From: Voacanga thouarsii | Lineage: Eukaryota; Streptophyta; Magnoliopsida; Gentianales; Apocynaceae | Reading direction: 5' to 3' | Assembly: GCA_026120185.1 (NCBI GenBank) | Contig: JANUWF010001218.1 | Coordinates: 372,001 to 436,000, forward strand | Length of the DNA stretch: 64,000 bases | Part shown: positions 46,290 through 59,558 of the stretch, piece by piece | Numbering within the stretch: position 1 is the first letter of the stretch | How the letters are laid out: each line of letters starts with the position of its first letter | Notes under the pieces: generated by a model | Databases searched by the model: none | What the model was told of the DNA's origin: nothing | What the model saw: the letters and a program-made list of their open reading frames with translations, nothing else | Program-made: the position numbers and the translations under genes

Positions 46290-48248
46290 TACAAATTATA
46301 GGGCATATCTCAATTCCATTTCTGGCAACAAATTATCCTCAATTCCATCAGCCTTTCCTTCTTCTATTTGCCAGACCCATTTCCCTTGCTTTGATCCCGC
46401 ACCTCGTTGCCGTCACTCTTGTCCTCGCCGTCGCCGTCGCGCGCTGGTCCTCGCCGTTCGCCGCCACGCGAGGTGCCTTCCCCAGGGAGTCTGCTCCCAC
46501 TGTTTGTCGTCGCAGAGGTAACTCATAGAGAAGTCTGCTCTTTACTTCTTCAACTTAATGGCTCGAAATTTTCAATTTTTCTATTATTGTGAGTGAGCAA
46601 TGTGTGTAATGTGTGTTCGACGGATGTAATTTGGATGCACTTCACTCGAATTTTTTCTTCATTCTTTGAACCTACATTTTTTTCTTCATTTTTCAATTGA
46701 TTTATTTTCTTTCAATTACAGAAGTCCGGTTGCTTCTTCTTGTCTTCTTTTGTCCTTGTTTCCCAAACGGCACTTAGTGCATTGTTCACGGGCTACTCTT
46801 GTCTTCTTTTTCATCTTGTAATTGTTGCTTGCTGTGTCTTCTTTTGTTCTTTCTTCTTGTCACACACCACTGTATATTATCCTCTTATAACTTTGTTCTT
46901 TTGGAATGCATTTGTTTTTGTATTTTGTCTTCTTTCATTTTGTTCACTAATGCTTCGTCCTTCTATGCTCATAGAATATACACAACACTTAATTTGCTTC
47001 GTCCTTCATGCTCACATGTGTGTGTTTACTATTCAAAAGACTTGAATGAATTTCACTACAATTGAGAATATATCACCTAATAAAAAATATTTATAACTAA
47101 TTAAATTAATAATCTTACCATTTATTAGATAATAATATACTATAAACTATAAAGAATATTTTCTAACTAATTAAATTATTACTTTGTTATTTTTTTTATA
47201 ACAATATATGCTACAAACTATAGATGATTTATATTAAAAAATATTAATTTAAAATAATCTTATCTTTTTAATTTTTCAAATAATAACACATTAATTTAAT
47301 AATTAACTTGTGATTTATAAACCAATAACTAAAATTAATATAACTTTCAAAACCAACCTCTTCTATTTTAAAAGTATAAATTTTACTGACTCATAAATCA
47401 ACTACTATTCGCACTAAATCAATAAGAAAAAGGTCAAAGATTCATCAGAGAATTTAAATATAGGTAAATTAATATCTTATCCTTATTAATGAAAAATATT
47501 AATAATGTAGCAAAATTTATATTTTTTTATTATGTATTTTAAAAAGTGAATATTTATTTTTAAAAATTCAGATTCAAAAATAAAAATATTAAAATTTAAA
47601 TGAAAAGAGTAATAAAATCAATACCTGTTTGAAAAAGACTCGAATATCTTTGTAAATAAATTTTTTTTATGGAACTAAATAATATTAATTAATTAAACAC
47701 AAATATATTTAAGCAAGCTTTATTTACTAACAACACAGTAGATCAACCTCACTTTGCTACAGTCGTGTATAGTACCCCAAATCCACCTTGGAGAACATCA
47801 AGCCAAAATATGATTCCCTTTTTGCCCCTCAATGCATTGCCGATTTTATTATAGTTACAAGTTAAAAGAATTTGTCATTTAGTAGGGGGAAAAATTAAAA
47901 AAGGACTTCATCAACCTGAGTCAAAGCTGGCTTGAGAAAGCAGATGGTCGTCCCATGGTGCAATAAATACTTAATAAATTAATTATAAAAATATATATTG
48001 TACACAAATTCATTAAAAAATTGGTTGTAAATCAAAGTAAGTTAAAATGTTTTATGTGATATGGTATCCATTTATGTAAAAGGGGTAAAGCCTATTTTAG
48101 TATGTTTATTAGCGTGTTTGATATGTGTGTTTATGCATGAATATTTTGGAAATTAGTTACAATATTTCTAAGTATCTTAAAATTATTGTCATGTTTGAAA
48201 ACTAGTTTAAAGTTTCCTGTTAAAATAGGTGGCATATAGTCAGTTAAA
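46290..48248 (+). other. CACTA-2 leader region, with GC-rich patch
   Basis: Between the left array and the transposase start. A GC-rich patch at 46375-46525 (CCTCGCCGTCGCCGTCGCGC) ends in GAG|GTAACT, and a possible acceptor TTTCAATTACAG lies at about 46721; this could be a non-coding first exon plus introns. The remainder to 48240 is AT-rich with no gene seen. Confidence 0.5.
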
Positions 48249-51200
48249 ATGAATAGAGATAGAAGTTGGATGTATAATCGACTCCTCCCGGCTCGTCGAG
48301 GCATAACAAAAGAGTTTACACAAGGACTCGACGAGTTCATCCGGGTTGCATGTGCGCAACCACAATTCATTCGCAGTGCAACGACAAGGTGTCCATGTTC
48401 TAGGTGCAAGCTTCTGAAATTCCAAAGTCGTGAAACCTGTCATGTTCACCTTCTAAACAAAGGTTTTATGCCGAATTATTTTATTTGGACATCCCATGGA
48501 GAAGAGTATCAAATCCATGAAGAAGAACTGCCTCATGTAGTATCGGACCATCACGAAACCACAAATAGGTATCGAGAAATGGTACATGATGCCGCGGGTC
48601 ATTCCTTCAATGATAATTGGGCCGCGGGTCCATCTAATATCGAGGAGGAAGCACCGAATCCCAATGCACAACAATTCTATGATCTATTGCACGAGGCAGA
48701 CGAGCCACTATTTCAAGGTTGTGTACGACATTCAAAGTTGTCAGTTGTGTCACGAATGTTGCATTTGAAGTCAGAGCAGAATATGCCAGATATTCATTTC
48801 GACCATTGGGCCAGTCTTATTAATGAAATTCTACCAGATGATGGGAACAAAGTGCCGAATGATTTCTACAAGACTAAGAAGTTTGTGAAAGCTCTTGGGT
48901 TGCCAGTTGAGAAGATTCATGTATGTGTCAATGGATGTATGCTCTTTTGGAAAGATGATGAGGAGTTAATGAATTGCAAATTCTGTAATCATCCCCGATA
49001 CAAGTTAAGAATTTTGGAAAAATCCAAACCTATTCCATATCAAAAAATGCATTACCTACCCATTACTCCGAGGCTGCAGAGGCTTTATGCGTCAAAAGAA
49101 ACAGCCGAGCATATGACATGGCATAAAGACCATACGCAACAGGGCGATGAAATGAATCACCCATCAGATGGCGAAGCGTGGAAGGATTTCGACATAAAAC
49201 ATCCAGAACTTCGCACATGAGCCACGCAATGTAAGATTGGCATTATGTGCGATGGCTTTGCACCTTTTGGTATGTCTGGCAAGTCATATTCTTGCTGGCC
49301 TGTCATTATCACCCCTTATAATTTGCCACCTTGGATGTGCATGAAGACACCTTACATGTTTCTAGCAGCGGTAATCCCGGACCAAGAGATCCTAGGAAGA
49401 TGATTGATGTGTATCTCCAACCACTTATTGAGGAGCTGAAATCACTTTGGCGTGTGGGTATTCGTACGTATGATATTTCTAGAAAGCGTAATTTCGATAT
49501 GCGGGCCGCGCTTATGTGGACAATAGGAGACTTTCCTGCATATGGGATGTTATCTGGGTGGACAACTTCTGGGCACATGGCGTGCCCAATTTGTATGGAA
49601 AAGAGTAAGGCATTTCAACTTCGGCATGGAAGAAAAACATGTTTCTTTGATGTTCACCGCCAATTTCTCCCACGGGATCACCCGTATAGAAGAAACAAGA
49701 CCAATTTTTTGAAAAATCGTGTCGAAAACGATCCACCACCACCCAGGCTCACGGGTGAAGAAATTTGGCAACGAGTTCAGAATATTCCTAAGGTTACTGA
49801 TACCGGCGGTGAAGACATTCCCGAAGGGTATCTCAAAGCAGTCACAATTGGACAAAACAAAGCATATTTTGGGAACTCCCTTATTGGTCTTCATTGCTTG
49901 TTCGACACAACTTAGATGTCATGCACATAGTTAAAAATTGTTTTGATAATGTTTTCAACACAGTAATGGATGTAAAAGGTAAAACAAAAGATACCCTAAA
50001 TGCTCGTTATGACATCAAAGAACTATGCCGAAGAAAAGAACTGGCATTAGATCCCGGAGAGAGCATCAGATCAAAGGCAACTTATTGTCTTTCCAAACAA
50101 GAACAACGCATTTTGTTTGAGTGGATAAAGGATCTAAAATTTCCTGATGGCTATGCATCGAACCTATCTAGATGTGTTGATATCCGGGAGTCTAAGTTGA
50201 TAAACACGAAGAGTCATGATTGCCATGTTTTCCTGTTGCGTTTGTTGCCTACTGCTTTCAGACAAATGCTACCGTAGTCGATTTGGAATGCTTTAACCGA
50301 GTTTAGCATATTTTTTAATGAGTTATGTGCCACTAAGTTGACTCGTGGGTAAGATGAGAGAGTTGGAGGAAAATATTTCTATTATATTATGTAAGTTGGA
50401 GAGAATATTTCCACCCGCATTCTTCAACTCAATAGAGCATCTTCCAGTTCATTTACCATATGAAGCTCGTGTGTGCGGTCCAGTTCAATACCATTGGATG
50501 TTTCCTTTTGAAAGGTAGTTCATCTAGTACTGTTGTCTAAAAAGTTCATTTTCCAATTTTATCTCTTCGTATTATGTCAATGCTTAAATTGCTTTTACCA
50601 TATGTAGATACCTCTATCATTTGAAAAAGAAGATTAGAAATAAGGCAAGAGTTGAAGCGTCTATAGTCAATGCTTACTTGGTCGAAGAGGCTTCTAACTT
50701 TACAACATACTATTTTGAGCCGCATGTGGTAACAAGAAGTAGGCGTCCAAGTCGACACGATGATGGCGGTGACGTCAGCCATTCTGCAAATAATTTATCG
50801 ATTTTCGCTTGTCGGGCGGTCAACAGGTAGATCTTATATGCGGTGGCTTACTGATGAGGAATACAAAGCTGCCCATCTTTATGTGTTGTTGAACTGTTCG
50901 GAGGTGGAACCGTTTATCAGGTTTATTAAAAGTTGAGTTTACAGATGATTTCTCTTCTAACTCTTCAATGCGATAGTAATATATACTAAGTTATTTTTAT
51001 GCTATCACTTCAGTATGTTTATTGGTCAATTGCACACCCATCATCCACAACTCGGACATCGTGACATTAACAAGGAGATTGAGACCCACTTTGCTAGCCG
51101 GTTCCGTAGCCATGTATGTAATGTCATGTTTGTGCAAATTATAGCATCTCTACTCTTTACAAGTACTAATATTAAATTATTTGACTAGGTTTTGGGTACC

Positions 51201-51907
51201 GAGAATAATATTGACAATCAGCTTTTTAAAGGACCTCTCAAGAGGCCCTTTAATGGCAGTTGAAGCATATTCCATTTACTATATTAATGGATATTGTTTT
51301 CACACCATGAGCCATGGAGAAGGAAAATCAACAATGAATTATGGGGTGTGCATTCGAGGCACGACTTATTCTCAATCAACAACTCGAAGGAGACTATTAT
51401 GGATTAATACAAGAAATACTTCGTGTACAATATCCCGGCTTGCCGTAGAAGAATACCGTATTGTTTAAGTGTGAATGGTTTGATCCACGATCTCGTGACA
51501 GTATGAAAGTTCATCCAAGGTACAATTTGGTGGAAATAAATCATAGAAAAAGGTGGCCAAAATACGAACCATTTGTGCTAGCCCATCAAGCAATTCAGGT
51601 ATACTACTCTCCATATCCGAGTACAAGACGTGATATGCGTGACTGGTGGGCTGTTTTTCACGTTAAAGCAAGAGAGATTTTTGATGTTCCACAAGTTGAA
51701 CACGCTTATCAAAATGACCATTCTATTGGCACACCATTACAAATTCAAGATGATCAACTTGATCCTCTACGTGATTGGGATGCTACAGGAGAAGAGGATG
51801 TCATTAGGAGTGATGGTAATGATGAAACTACCGATGAAGAGATTGAATATGAGTCTGAAAATGAGGAAGATGATGCCGATGAATCGATTGAAATTGAGGA
51901 CGAGTAA
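48249..51907 (+). pseudogene. CACTA-2 TNP2-like transposase
   Basis: Start ATG at 48249. The first 323 codons are open: an N-terminal transposase-associated domain (DRSWMYNRLL, FTQGLDEFIRVA, CPCSRC with Cys48/50/53, GFMPNYFIW), then LYASKETAEHMTWH entering the Transposase_21 domain. An extra base near 49207 and a missing base near 49250 shift and restore the frame; another base is lost near 49382. The domain goes on with MCDGFAPFGMSGKSYSCWP, IDVYLQPLIEELKSLW, MRAALMWTIGDFPAYGMLSG. A break near 49855 precedes VRHNLDVMHIVKN (49894-50277). DUF4218-like pieces lie at 50390-50810, and DUF4216 ends the gene (51461-51907: MFKCEWFDPRSRDSMKV, YNLVEINHRKRWPKYEPFVL, DWWAVFHVKAREIFDVP) with an acidic tail. 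Binds and cuts the element ends in functional relatives; here inactive. Confidence 0.92.
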
Positions 51908-52011
51908 AATATTCTTTTTACATCTTCATATCTTTTACTTTTGTTACATATATTATTGTATATTATTTTTTAATTTGCAAGCTAACTAATCATTTGCTTT
52001 GTAGATATGCC

Positions 52012-53575
52012 TCAGAGTAGTTCATATTTTCGTTCTGAGCACCCCGCCCCATCTACCTCCAATGTTCCAGCATCACGCACTCCACGTAATCCTTCATCGT
52101 ATGGGAGCATTGCTGCTGGTGATAATACTACTACTTCTGTTGTCCCTTGCTCTATTCCTTCTTCATCGCAATGACCCATGATACACATTCTTCCTGGGAG
52201 TGATAATGTGTAAGTATATCATATATGTTTACAAAGAATATAAAGTTTTACCCACAATTCAAGCTATATTTTCAATACTTTTTGTTGAATAACTTTAAGT
52301 TTTGATCAATGTCTTTGTGTTAGGTTTGGACCCATAGAGATTCAATATAAAATTCATAATCGCATCTCGTATCGCATCAAGCTGAAATTTGATGTCCCGC
52401 ACAAAAGGTGGTTGCATGTGGATTTTGATACGAAGAATACTTGGTTTCAAGAATTCGAGGCAAGTGTTTAATAATTAAATGTTATGTGATCTTCTTGCTC
52501 TTTTATAAAGTTTTGAGTTGAAGTATCTTATATTATTTCTTTTTATTGTAGAAACGATATAGATGGAGGGAAGAGGATAGTGAAATGGTTCGAAAAGCTT
52601 GGAACTCCAAGGCGGGGGAGCTATTCCGAGGGATTATTGCTTCAGCCAAAAAGGCATGGTTGAAAGATAGAGTTAAACTTCTATGGATGCCTGAGGATGT
52701 GTTTGATGCTATGGTAGCATATTGGCAAACGCCAGAGACACTAGCACGATCAGAGCAAAATTCTCGTAATCGTCGCAACCAGGGAGAGAATGCCTCATGC
52801 ATGCATACGGGCGACCCATTCCACATCTCGCACATGCATATCGCATTGTAAGTATCGAATAAATTTTAGGTATATGAATACTTAGTAAGTTAAATCATAA
52901 AGAAATTAATACCATACAAATTTATTACAGGCAGCAAAGAATGGTGGTGTTCTACCAAATTCTCTTGAGCTTCACAGAGAGTTACATCAACACGAGGTTG
53001 AAGGGAGGACTGAATTCATCACACCATATCATCGAGATCTTCATGTAAGTTATTATTATAGTATATTTGACTTAATATTTTTCATTGAATTCTTATTGAT
53101 TCCTTCTAAAATCTTTACTCAATTTTTAGGAACGAGCTACTAGGATGGTTGAGGAGGTAGAAACACAAGTCTCCTCTACAAACCTCGACATCCGTTGAAC
53201 CCGGAACCGCTACCGAGTCTCCAAGTGGTTGATTATGATAACATTATGCTTACAAAGCACTGGGGTGTAAGGAAAGGACGTGTCCCCGGTCTTGGTTCAA
53301 GCATGTCACCTATCCCGAGTTCAAGGTCCGGAAGTAGCACATCCGCGAGGACTAGCTATGTTGATCACGTAGTCCTTCATGAGCTGCATGAGGATCATGG
53401 TCGCAAAATGCAAGAGATGCAAGCAAATCACGCTGAGGAGATGGCGCGTCAGGAGCAACTCATACTTGAGACTCGTCGTCAAATGGATGAGATAATGGCC
53501 ACGATGCGGGTGCACTTAGAATCGTGCTCATCTAGAGGAGCCACAGACAATGAGAGGACTCATGATGATGCGTGA
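52012..53575 (+). pseudogene. CACTA-2 second gene (Transposase_24 / TNPA-like)
   Basis: Starts MPQSSSYFRSEHPAPSTSNV just after the transposase gene. Exon-like pieces, separated by AT-rich introns: about 52324-52460 (FGPIEIQYKIHNRISYRIKL, WLHVDFDTKNTWFQEFE), 52550-52848 (KRYRWREEDSEMVRKAWNSK, SAKKAWLKDRVKLLWMPEDV), 52932-53044 (KNGGVLPNSLELHRELHQHE) and 53130-53575 ending in a coiled coil (HELHEDHGRKMQEMQANHAE). This is the layout of the plant Ptta/En/Spm transposase-associated protein thought to bind the subterminal motifs. A TGA near 52172 and a frame break near 53198 suggest it is damaged. Confidence 0.8.
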
Positions 53576-53884
53576 TTGTAGCTTTGAAAAGCTAATCTAT
53601 ATAATAGATTAGTTTTTATCGACTGTCACAACTTACTTATTAATATTCTGTGGTGGAGACAATTTTGTGATGCCTTATTTACTTGTGGGAGTTGGATATT
53701 ATTAGAATTTGTTTTATTTGTTAATCTATTCTATTTTGTACTTTGTGACTTGGGTGTTTGTTGATATGCTGGGTGTATGGTTATAGGAGTTTGATTGTTG
53801 ATATGTTGGGTGGTGTATGTTTATAGGATTTTGGTAAGGTCTTGATATGTGTATTTCCTGAAAACAGGTTGAAAAATCAGACAG

Positions 53885-54490
53885 GGAACAGCCACGAAAA
53901 TTCCGTGGCTAATTTTTTTTGGCAATTCTGCCACATTAACAGCCACGAAATTCCGTGGCTGATTACCAAATCAGCCACGGAATTTTTTTTGTGGCTGATT
54001 AGATCAACCACAAAGATAATTTCAACCACAAAAATTCCGTGGCTGAATTATTTCTCAATTAAAAAAATTTTCATTATATGAAATTAAATCAACCACGAAA
54101 TTATATACTCAGCTACGAACATTTCCGTGGCCGATTACCCTCGAAAACTATTTCCGTGACTGATCACTTTTTAAATTAAATAAATTATTATTACTATTTA
54201 TTAAATTAGCCACGGAATTTCCGTGGCTAATCACTCACAGAATGGTATTCCGTGGCCGATTTCTATTTTTTTGAATTAAATAATTTTTAATTATTTTGAA
54301 TTAATCAGCAACGGAATTTATTTATCATCCATGAAATATTTCGTGGCTAATCACCCACGGAAATATTTTTCGTGATTGATAAATCAGCCACGACGACTTT
54401 AGCCACGGAAACTTTTCTGTGGCTGAGTTCAATCAGCCATGGATTTCATCCAATCAGCCACGGAATTTGTCGTGGCTGATAGGTCAGTTT
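53885..54490. repeat. Right subterminal repeat array of CACTA-2
   Basis: Array of AGCCACGGAATT and CCGTGGCTGATT units in both orientations up to the inverted terminal repeat. Confidence 0.9.
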
Positions 54491-54499
54491 CTAGTAGTG

Positions 54500-57440
54500 T
54501 AACAGCTTTACACATGATGCCAGAATTTTGGGTTGACTTGTTAGCCTTGTATGTTATTGTACGAAATCAGAAGCCATTCACGTTGCATGCATTGTAGCGC
54601 AACCCTTGATTGAAAGGACCATTTGCAAGCTTTTTAACTTTAGTAGGAATATCAGGGCATTCTTCATTCTCATCAACCTATAATAAATATAAGTGTTATA
54701 AAGGCTAATTGTTGTAGAGGAAAACTAGCTATATTGTCTTTGTTTTTACTTACATAATGATTGAGCCAACTGTGAAGCGTTTGAGAATGAATACGTTATC
54801 TATCATGTAACTAAGATCTTGGATGCTCTTTATTTATGACAAACATGTGAAGATTGCAAATAGACCACACGTGAAATTTTAGAAGTTATAATGAAAGAAG
54901 CATAAAAAATGAAAGATAATGATTCAAAGGAAAACTGACTCTCTATAAGGTTTAAGGATGTCAGAGTTGGCTAAAACCTACCGATGTGCTTGCATTAATG
55001 TTAAAAGATCAAATATTACATCAATCCCGTTTCCAACTGGTTTATCCATCGGGTTGTCATCATTAACATATCGTGGAGGCCTATTCTCTTTGCTCTCAAC
55101 ATCATTTAAATATCTCGACACGAATGTCATACATTCTTCCATTAAATATCCACTGGCTATCGAACCTTCAGGTCTAGTACGATTGCGCACGTAACACTTG
55201 AGAGTTTTCAAGTATCTTTCAACCGAAAACATCCATCGACATTGAACTGGACCAGCTAATAATGCATCATCGGCCAAATGTATCGGTAAATGTTCCATTA
55301 TATAAAAAAAACTAGGGATGAATGTCTTTTCAAAAAGACAGAGTGTAACTGCGAAACGGTCTTGAAGATACTCGGGATGCCTCTCTTTGTTGACTTTAGA
55401 ACACAATTGCCTAAAACATGAAGCAATCTCAATCAAAAGTTACACTACATTCTTGGGCAAAGTTGTGCGGGGCTGCTAACGGGATTAACTGCTGGAGTAA
55501 AATATGGGAATCATGACTCTTCAAACCTCTTAAAGACTTTCTCCTCATGTTTACCCGTCGAGAAATATTAGAATAATAGCCATCGGGGACTCTCAATTCC
55601 TTCAATACTGTCAAAAAAACTTCAACTTCCGACCGACTCATTGTATAAGGAGCTGGTGGCAAACTGTATCCAGTTACAGACGATTTTAAAATTGGATGTA
55701 AAGACTTTCTAATATTCATTGCCTACAGGTCTTGACGAGCTTTGAAGTTATCTTTTAAAAAAGTACTATCACCCAATATTGTAAACAACAGATTATCTGT
55801 AAAATTTTTCTCAATATGCATCGGGTCCAAGTTGTGCCTTATCAAATTACTCTCCCAATATGGCAACTCCCAAAAAATACTCTTCTTCTTCCAATTATAA
55901 GAATTTATGCCAAACTTCCGTTCGTAGTCAGTCTGCATTCTAATTCTCATATCATCTACTGCATATTCTGTTAAACAACCCTGAAGATGTGTCAAAATTT
56001 CTGTCCCCGTACACCCTTTTGGTGCTTGTCGTAATTCCATTCCACCATAGAAAGAAACTTTGTCCCTACGGAGCTTGTGTGATGGTTGAAGAAATCTACG
56101 ATGATATAAGAAGCAATATTTACCACCATTAGGCAAACGGTAAGACAAACAGTTGATACCGCATATCGGACAAGCTCGCTAGTTATGAACACTATAGCCA
56201 GAGAGATTACCATACGCTGAAAAATCACTTATGGTCCATATAATAGCTGCACGTAGACGGAACATCTCTTTTGCCTCAGCATCATAAGTAAGCACACCGT
56301 CAAGCCACAATTATTTCAACTCCTCGATCAATGGTTGTAAAAATACGTCAATTTTGTTTCCCGGACTCTTTAGGCCATCGATGAGAGTTGACAGAATAAA
56401 ATAAGGTTGCTTCATGCATAGCCAGGGTAACAAATTGTATGGTATTAAAACTATAGACCAAGTACTATGTGGTATGTGCATATTTGAAAACGGACTAAAT
56501 CCATCCGAAGCTAATCCAAGTCTAACATTTCGACAGTCACTTGCAAATTCCAAATGCAACTCATCAAACTTTCTCCAAGCCTTAGAATCAGTTGGGTGTC
56601 TGTAGACTCCATCTTTCACACGACATTCCTGATGCCACCTCATAAGGGATGCAGTTTTGCGAGACATGAACAATCGCTTCAATCTCAGAGTCAACAGAAA
56701 ATACCTAACACGCTTGCATGCAACTGTACTGTCCTATTTCTTGTACCTTGGAGCATTGCATGCCTCACAAAGTTGTGCGGTCTCATTTTTCCCTCTGTAT
56801 ATTATGTAATTATTTGGACAAGCATCCCAGACTTTGCATTCCATTCCTAACACATTCGTTATCTTACTATCCTCGTAGTAATTCTTGGCAATTTTCACTC
56901 CCATCTCACTAAAACATCCGTTAGAAGCTCAAGTAGCATATCAACTAACTTGTTCGACCACCCATTCAGGACTTTTAAATGTAACAATCTCATAATAAAT
57001 GAAAGTGAAGAAAATTTAGTACAACCGGGATACAATTCTATATTAGCCTCTCCCAACAATTCATGTATCTCTCTCAAATCATCAGGCTCTTCAGTTACAT
57101 TATCGAAGTCACTAATACCACCAATATCCTGAAGCATCCCAACCATATCATCCCCATGTTCGTTTTCAGTCGAAGGGATGTTGCTAGGTGTATCGCGAGA
57201 AGATAAGTATGTTTCCCCATGAACGCTCCACTTTTTGTACCAACGCATGAAACCCCACATTTGGCAATGCTATTTGACATCTATTGTATTATAAAGATAC
57301 CTATTCTGGCACTTCATACAAGGACAACGGATTTTGGATCCATTAGGTTTGTCTCTTAACGCAAATTCTACACCTTTATTATATTCATCACCTAAACGGT
57401 CTTGTAAGTTAATCCACGATCGGTCCATCTTCCTATTCAT
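54500..57440 (-). pseudogene. CACTA-1 TNP2-like transposase, N-terminal and central part
   Basis: The start ATG is at 57438-57440: MNRKMDRSWINLQDRLGDEY, then IRCPCMKCQNRYLYN, a Cys motif of the transposase-associated domain. After one stop near 57270 it goes on with GFMRWYKKWSVHGETYL and an acidic linker. The Transposase_21 domain is in 56694-55723: LRLKRLFMSRKTASLMRWHQ, NVRLGLASDGFSPFSNMH, YNLLPWLCMKQPYFILSTLI, DVFLQPLIEELK, WELPYWESNLIRHNLDPMHI. DUF4218-like sequence follows at 55719-54980 (VFLTVLKELRVPDGYYSNIS, FFYIMEHLPIHLADDALLAG, QCRWMFSVERYLKTLKCYVR). Several stops and frameshifts are present (near 57270, 56895, 56305, 56150 and 55436). The gene resumes at 45764 beyond CACTA-2. Confidence 0.9.
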
Positions 57441-59195
57441 TTATCCATATTTTCAGTCGATCTACAAGTTTCGTTATAATAAACATATTCAAGAATGAAT
57501 GGAAATGAAGGGAAATGAAAATTTTAGTAATAGGTCAATAATTCAATCTCCATCAAATTAGTGTTCATTCTCCTTTTTAGTAGTGGAAATGATAAACATA
57601 GTTTTAGTAGTAGTTAAAATAAATAAATACACTCCTTGAGAGTTTTTAAAAGAGAGAAAATAAAAGATTTAATTAATCAAGATATCTTGAAATTTCAAAA
57701 TCCTCTGCCTCTTAAGAAAAAAATTGTCTACTTAAACAAATAAGCTACTTAAAAAATACTTTAAAAAATCAAGATAAACATACCGGATATTATGTAAATT
57801 ATCAACTTAAAAAAATAAAATTATTTGTAAAAAATTGTCTCATGAAACTATTTTATTCAGATTCTTTGAAAAAAATTTTGAAAAAATTTTGACAGAGTTT
57901 CCCCTATACAATGAATATTTTCCAGGCACTAAGCCACCTCAAAATGCGCAATTATGCAATTCAACCAACAAAAAACTTAATAAACCATCCAACCATTCAA
58001 TCATGTTTATAACAAATTTCCAAGTAAACCTCCGCTCATCCAACTAGGTTCGTACATTATCCTGCATAACAATGCATTTTGTTGTAACAACCTTCGATTT
58101 CTGCATCAAAAGTAAGAGTACTTTATATATTGTGCCTAAACCGATGGGTATGCCCTGGCCTTTCAAGGACTTCTGAATTTCATGTTCAAGATTCCATTTT
58201 TTCAAAAACTAGTTTTAGACACACAATTGACCTTCTTAAACACATTGATGAACACAGAAGGTCTATGGTTGAAATATCATCCATATAAAAACATGTCAAA
58301 CCTTTTAAGCATAGCTAACTGCTGAACCAGAAAGCAATTAGAATGAAAAAAGTAAACATCTTCAGGTTGTACTAGAACAGGAAGAAAACAAGTAACAGGA
58401 AGAAAAATGAATGAACCTCTATATACAATGAAACAAAACTTATGAAGCATCAGGAAACAAGAGAAGAATCAGTCGTCACTACTTCTTTTGTGTTCAGGGA
58501 TTGGATCTATAAATAACATTGTTAAGTAAATAATCCTACATAAAATTTGATTAAAGAACTCGTAAGGTAAACAAAAAATTGAAACATATCTCCACTTAAT
58601 ATTTCAGACATTTCAGCGAACACTTAATATTTAAGTGAATATCAATAGTATACATACAAATTTTAGTTTATTTTTGAGCTAAAAAACCAATTTCCGTAAG
58701 AGTTTGTTAAGCACGCCCTATTCAAGATCTCTACCAATGACGGCAGCTTTAACATCACAAACTATCTCAAATTCTCATAGTGAACCCATCTGAAGTTGAA
58801 GTAGAGGAGTCTCAATTGGCTTTTGAGTAAAAATTACATTTGGTAAACTCCCTTGGGCAACGTCTGGATTTAGCAGTCAAGCAGAATACCATATCAGATT
58901 CTGGATTTACCATTCAAGCAGAATACCATATACAACGTGAATCTCAGTAAGCTCAAGCAGAATAGCTGTACAAATAGACAAGTAGCAGTCAGATCTGAAG
59001 GACATACCCGGAGGCGGAGGCAGAGGCGGAGCTAGGTGGCTGAAATGTGATGGAAAAGAAGACAGCCCGGAGAAGAAGACAGCCCGACCGAGCAATTTGA
59101 TGCGCGGAGAAGAAGACAGCTCCGAGAAGAAGATGCGCGGCGACGACGAGCTCTAGCTCAACGAAGAATAGAGAAAGAGTACTGCGCGAGGAGCT
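57441..59195 (-). other. CACTA-1 leader region, with GC-rich patch
   Basis: Minus-strand 5' region of the transposase gene. A GC-rich patch at 58985-59190 carries imperfect GAAGAAGACAGC repeats on the plus strand; the rest is AT-rich and holds no recognised gene. Its place, just inside the subterminal array at the transposase end, is the same as in CACTA-2. Confidence 0.5.
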
Positions 59196-59516
59196 GATAT
59201 AACGGTTACATACGACGGTTGTAATAACCGTCGTATTAAATGGACTTCATACGACGGTTGATCAATAACCGTCGTATTAGGGTTGATCAATAACCGTCGT
59301 ATTACTTTGCCCTAATACGACGGTTGATCAATAACTGTCGTATTACTTTGCCCTAATACGATGGTTATTGATCAACCGTCGTATTTGATCCGATATAACA
59401 ATTAAAAATTAATTACTTTTTAATTTATATATACATATATATTTATATATATACACTAACATGACACAAAATTACATTAAATTTAATTCTAAAATATTAA
59501 TTATATTATATATACT

Positions 59517-59558
<42 letters not shown>

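Larger units (their letters stand above)
45737..54499 (+). mobile_element. CACTA-2: En/Spm-type DNA transposon inside the CACTA-1 transposase
   Basis: 8,763 bp with perfect 15-bp inverted ends CACTACTAGAAACTG. The flanking triplets are TAT and TAA, a 3-bp target duplication with one change. Subterminal arrays use the GCCACGGAATT / CCGTGGCTGATT motif, unrelated to that of CACTA-1. Genes on the plus strand: a TNP2-like transposase at 48249-51907 and a TNPA-like gene at 52012-53575. Both are damaged, so it would need help to move. Confidence 0.95.

Noticed and set aside
46740..47065. Plus-strand frames rich in Phe, Leu, Cys and Ser, looking like a membrane protein
   Set aside because: The apparent hydrophobicity comes from pyrimidine-rich, intron-like sequence; two overlapping frames both look similar and no family is recognised.
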